Part shown: in pieces, positions 43,015 through 44,702 of the stretch
How the letters are laid out: the number at the start of each line of letters is the position of its first letter
How positions within the stretch are numbered: position 1 is the first letter of the stretch
IMG/VR virus record: IMGVR_UViG_3300034066_001483
Coordinates: 1 to 44,702 of that record
Strand: one strand, 5' to 3'
Length of the DNA: 44,702 nt
Source: a virus
The notes under the pieces: model-generated
Told to the model about the DNA's origin: nothing
What the model saw: only the letters and a program-made list of their open reading frames with translations
Database searches by the model: none
Position numbers and translations under genes: made by a program

Positions 43015-43037
43015 AAGACCAGTGAACAACTGGTCTT
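43015..43037 (+). promoter_or_regulatory. 8-bp hairpin abutting a start codon
   Basis: AAGACCAG-TGAACAA-CTGGTCTT; the final T is directly followed by ATG 43038. It could end or protect the upstream messages, or limit translation of the HhH gene. It has no U-run. Confidence 0.5.
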
Positions 43038-43469
43038 ATGTCTACGCCAACTGCAGATATGCTTTATCAGCATAAAAAAACAGGTGCACGAGTTGAGATT
43101 GTAAGCGAATGGGATAACGGCGATTGGTTCATGGTCAAAGACCAGGACGGTCGCCTTTATACCGCTTACAAAACTGAACTCACACCTGATGAAGAAGCCA
43201 CGAAGAAAGTAAAAACTCTTCGCGTGAAAGATAAAGCATCGCAGGAAGAACCACGCACTTTCCCCCCGGACACACGCCTTAACATCAATGGCGCTACCCC
43301 ACAAATGATCGCTGATCATATTAAGGGTATCGGATTGAAAACAGCTCGAGAAATTAAAGATCTTCAGATGTCCTTATCGGGTGAAAGGTTTAACAATCTT
43401 GAACAGTTAAAGCAAATTAAACGGGTTGATTGGGACGCGGTTTTAGCAGCAGACTTGATCAGAGTTTGA
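43038..43469 (+). CDS. ComEA-like helix-hairpin-helix protein
   Basis: 143 residues (MSTPTADMLYQHKKTGARVE). The first 60 residues are a small beta domain (ARVEIVSEWDNGDWFMVKDQ); the rest shows an HhH region: RLNINGATPQMIADHIKGIG, LKTAREIKDL, and LEQLKQIKRVDWDAVLAADL, like ComEA ('lNiN.A....L..ipGIG...A..I...r...g.f.sleeL..v.gi'). Non-specific DNA binding is expected for this domain. Followed by a strong terminator. Confidence 0.7.
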   Translation: MSTPTADMLYQHKKTGARVEIVSEWDNGDWFMVKDQDGRLYTAYKTELTPDEEATKKVKTLRVKDKASQEEPRTFPPDTRLNINGATPQMIADHIKGIGLKTAREIKDLQMSLSGERFNNLEQLKQIKRVDWDAVLAADLIRV

Positions 43470-43487
43470 TACTTATCTCCTATCTAG

Positions 43488-43511
43488 CCCCTGGGAAACC
43501 GGGGGTTTTTT
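43488..43511 (+). terminator. intrinsic terminator
   Basis: CCCCTGG-GAAA-CCGGGGG (7 bp, one T-G) followed by TTTTTT. Ends the capsid-decoration-HhH transcript; a TAAAATA box for the next gene follows directly. Confidence 0.92.
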
Positions 43512-43515
43512 GCAC

Positions 43516-43523
43516 GTAAAATA
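43516..43523 (+). promoter_or_regulatory. GTAAAATA promoter-like box
   Basis: GTAAAATA 14 nt before ATG 43538, immediately behind a terminator, which supports a promoter role for this octamer in the virion arm. Confidence 0.6.
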
Positions 43524-43537
43524 AGAAATAAAACAAC

Positions 43538-44272
43538 ATGGCATACTCTGTTAATCGCAGTGGATATACAGGACCTAGTAATAAAATTGGTGGCAGTTCT
43601 CCCTATCACATTGATTGGAAAGCGTTAAAGTCGCTCCCTGCTATTGAGAAAGTCAAAGCAATGGATGCATTGGCAAACCAATACGGTTCTCATGGGCGCG
43701 AAATAGAATTCTCAAACAACGCAGTGGCTGGAAGGAGGTGGAATACAGCAGCAGATCTATCAGATAAAATTGATTTACTAGAAAGAGCAGCAGCGGCGCA
43801 CGCTCATAGTCAAAGTCCTGGATTTGATTCTTTTGATTTCTATGTACCTTTTAAAGGTAAAAGCAGGTTTGATAAAGGTGCTGTAGAAGACGCATCTATT
43901 TACATACCTGGCATTGCAGGCGGCAAGATTCGTCGCGGTAGTGGTGGAGGATATGGATATTTTTCTGAGGCTTTAGATCCTAGTGGTAAAGTTGTATTCC
44001 GCGTTGGCCATGGTAACGTTGATCGCCCTGAAACAGAAACTGAAGTCTTAATTCCCACTGGTCAAGTTGTTAGTCCAGGCGCTACTACTGATGCAAATAC
44101 TGCAGAAACACGACAAGATTTTTTGAAACGTTATATGCAAGATCAAATGCAAACAACAATGATGCAACAATTACTTAATCCTCCGCAACGCACTGATCAT
44201 CGCGCAACGATGGAACAAATGATGCAAGCAATGGGAGGCCTTGGAGTTCTACAAAATCCAATGAGCTTATAA
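43538..44272 (+). CDS. hypothetical protein with LytM-like stretch
   Basis: 244 residues (MAYSVNRSGYTGPSNKIGGS). The stretch IRRGSGGGYGYFSEALDPSG followed by KVVFRVGHGNVDRPETETEV resembles the core strands of M23 (LytM) peptidases ('...GG.yG..v.l....g....yaHl'), but the zinc ligands are not convincingly present, so any enzyme activity is doubtful. The C-terminus is a Met/Gln-rich helix (MQDQMQTTMMQQLLNPPQRT). Located just after the capsid genes; a tail or head-completion role is possible. Confidence 0.6.
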   Translation: MAYSVNRSGYTGPSNKIGGSSPYHIDWKALKSLPAIEKVKAMDALANQYGSHGREIEFSNNAVAGRRWNTAADLSDKIDLLERAAAAHAHSQSPGFDSFDFYVPFKGKSRFDKGAVEDASIYIPGIAGGKIRRGSGGGYGYFSEALDPSGKVVFRVGHGNVDRPETETEVLIPTGQVVSPGATTDANTAETRQDFLKRYMQDQMQTTMMQQLLNPPQRTDHRATMEQMMQAMGGLGVLQNPMSL

Positions 44273-44295
44273 TGAAAAACATACGGAACTAAGCT

Positions 44296-44702
44296 GTGCA
44301 TCTCAGCGACTTCGATAAAAGTAGAGTCCGATACCACCTCGGCTACTTCACGGTCACCGTACCAGCGGGCGATTACAGTCGGCTGGAAGAAGCTATGAAT
44401 ACCATCCCGGATTCATACTTCTACGACAAAGTTATTATTCAACTTGGTCGTTGCGATACTGCCGAGAAGAAAACCGAAGTTGCTACTTCGCCTTCTACTC
44501 GTATTGAGAACATCGTTGGTGATGTGGATCGTACAATTCGCTCCAGCAATGCCAGGGAATCTTTGAAGGTTTGGGACGAGATTTATCTCTACGAAACCAA
44601 TCGACTTGCACAGATTCTTTACGTTCCAAACTACAAAGATCCGTTCCAGGCTCGTTATCGTTACGAACGTTCTGGTGCTGAATTCATCCAGGCATTACCT
44701 GG
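44296..44702 (+). CDS. hypothetical structural-region protein (cut by window edge)
   Basis: Read directly from GTG 44296 (MHLSDFDKSRVRYHLGYFTV); 135 codons are visible and the frame is still open at the window end. Segments: VTVPAGDYSRLEEAMNTIPD, TRIENIVGDVDRTIRSSNAR, and DEIYLYETNRLAQILYVPNY. Mixed helix and strand with many Arg/Tyr; the position after the capsid genes fits a head-tail connector, but no motif proves it. Confidence 0.7.
   Translation, partial: MHLSDFDKSRVRYHLGYFTVTVPAGDYSRLEEAMNTIPDSYFYDKVIIQLGRCDTAEKKTEVATSPSTRIENIVGDVDRTIRSSNARESLKVWDEIYLYETNRLAQILYVPNYKDPFQARYRYERSGAEFIQALP

Noticed and set aside
1-44702. Lysogeny functions (integrase, repressor, attachment site) and photosynthesis genes
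   Set aside because: None seen in this window; absence elsewhere in the genome cannot be judged.

Overview
The window looks like part of the genome of a lytic tailed phage, most probably infecting a cyanobacterium. Grounds: a T7-type DNA polymerase A, a flavin-dependent thymidylate synthase (ThyX), an SSB with an acidic tail, a large terminase, a portal and an HK97-type major capsid protein; a protein family starting 'ITPPPELV' that I associate with picocyanobacteria and cyanophages; a probable DUF5895 protein; and two TTTTCCACA boxes of the cyanobacterial DnaA type. I see no integrase, no repressor-like lysogeny module and no photosynthesis gene. Both ends of the window cut through genes, so this is an internal segment or an arbitrarily opened circular map.

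Layout. Positions 1-22,550 form the early/replication arm, almost entirely on the minus strand: a Gp157-like protein, a SWIM-like zinc protein, a DUF5895-like protein, SSB, DNA polymerase, a GP88-family protein, ThyX, a Zn-ribbon/HTH protein, a tRNA-Leu(UAA), a PcfJ-like protein, a GIY-YIG endonuclease, a second SSB-like OB protein, and some 40 small proteins of 37-130 residues. Positions 22,550-23,030 hold no gene but carry two DnaA-type boxes, a strong minus-strand terminator and an AT-rich stretch. From 23,361 to the right edge lies the plus-strand virion arm: a block of large Gly/Ala-rich or low-complexity putative virion proteins (23.4-33.3 kb), small and large terminase subunits, an HNH endonuclease, an AbrB-like protein, portal, a scaffold-like protein, major capsid protein, a second abundant-type structural protein, a ComEA-like HhH protein, and a truncated gene. 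Plus-strand genes are often preceded by a TTAAAATA/TTATAATA box; the same box precedes one stray plus-strand gene at 2.8 kb in the early arm.

The most striking feature is the intergenic RNA of the early arm. Nearly every gap between minus-strand genes encodes a defined structure followed by an A/C-rich, Shine-Dalgarno-free leader ('AACTCAACTCAACACC' type) running into the ATG. By eye these fall into families: (i) six H-type pseudoknots with an invariant AAAC loop, in front of SSB, the DUF5895-like gene, GP88, the PcfJ-like gene and two small genes; (ii) six stem/internal-loop elements with a conserved CAT x TGTAAGT internal loop, placed 25-29 nt before the next ATG; (iii) four three-way junctions containing a tRNA T-arm-like hairpin, each followed by a TGCCAC/GTGGCA (or related) hairpin; (iv) hairpins with a CTCAACA loop 22 nt before the ATG. 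Outer stems vary in a pairing-preserving way. The one true tRNA sits in the same slot (overlapping the stop of one gene, 18 nt before the ATG of the next) and shares the T-loop TGCAAGT. I propose that structured, partly tRNA-like RNA punctuates this polycistronic transcript for processing and/or translational control. All structures were read by eye and none was folded by computer.
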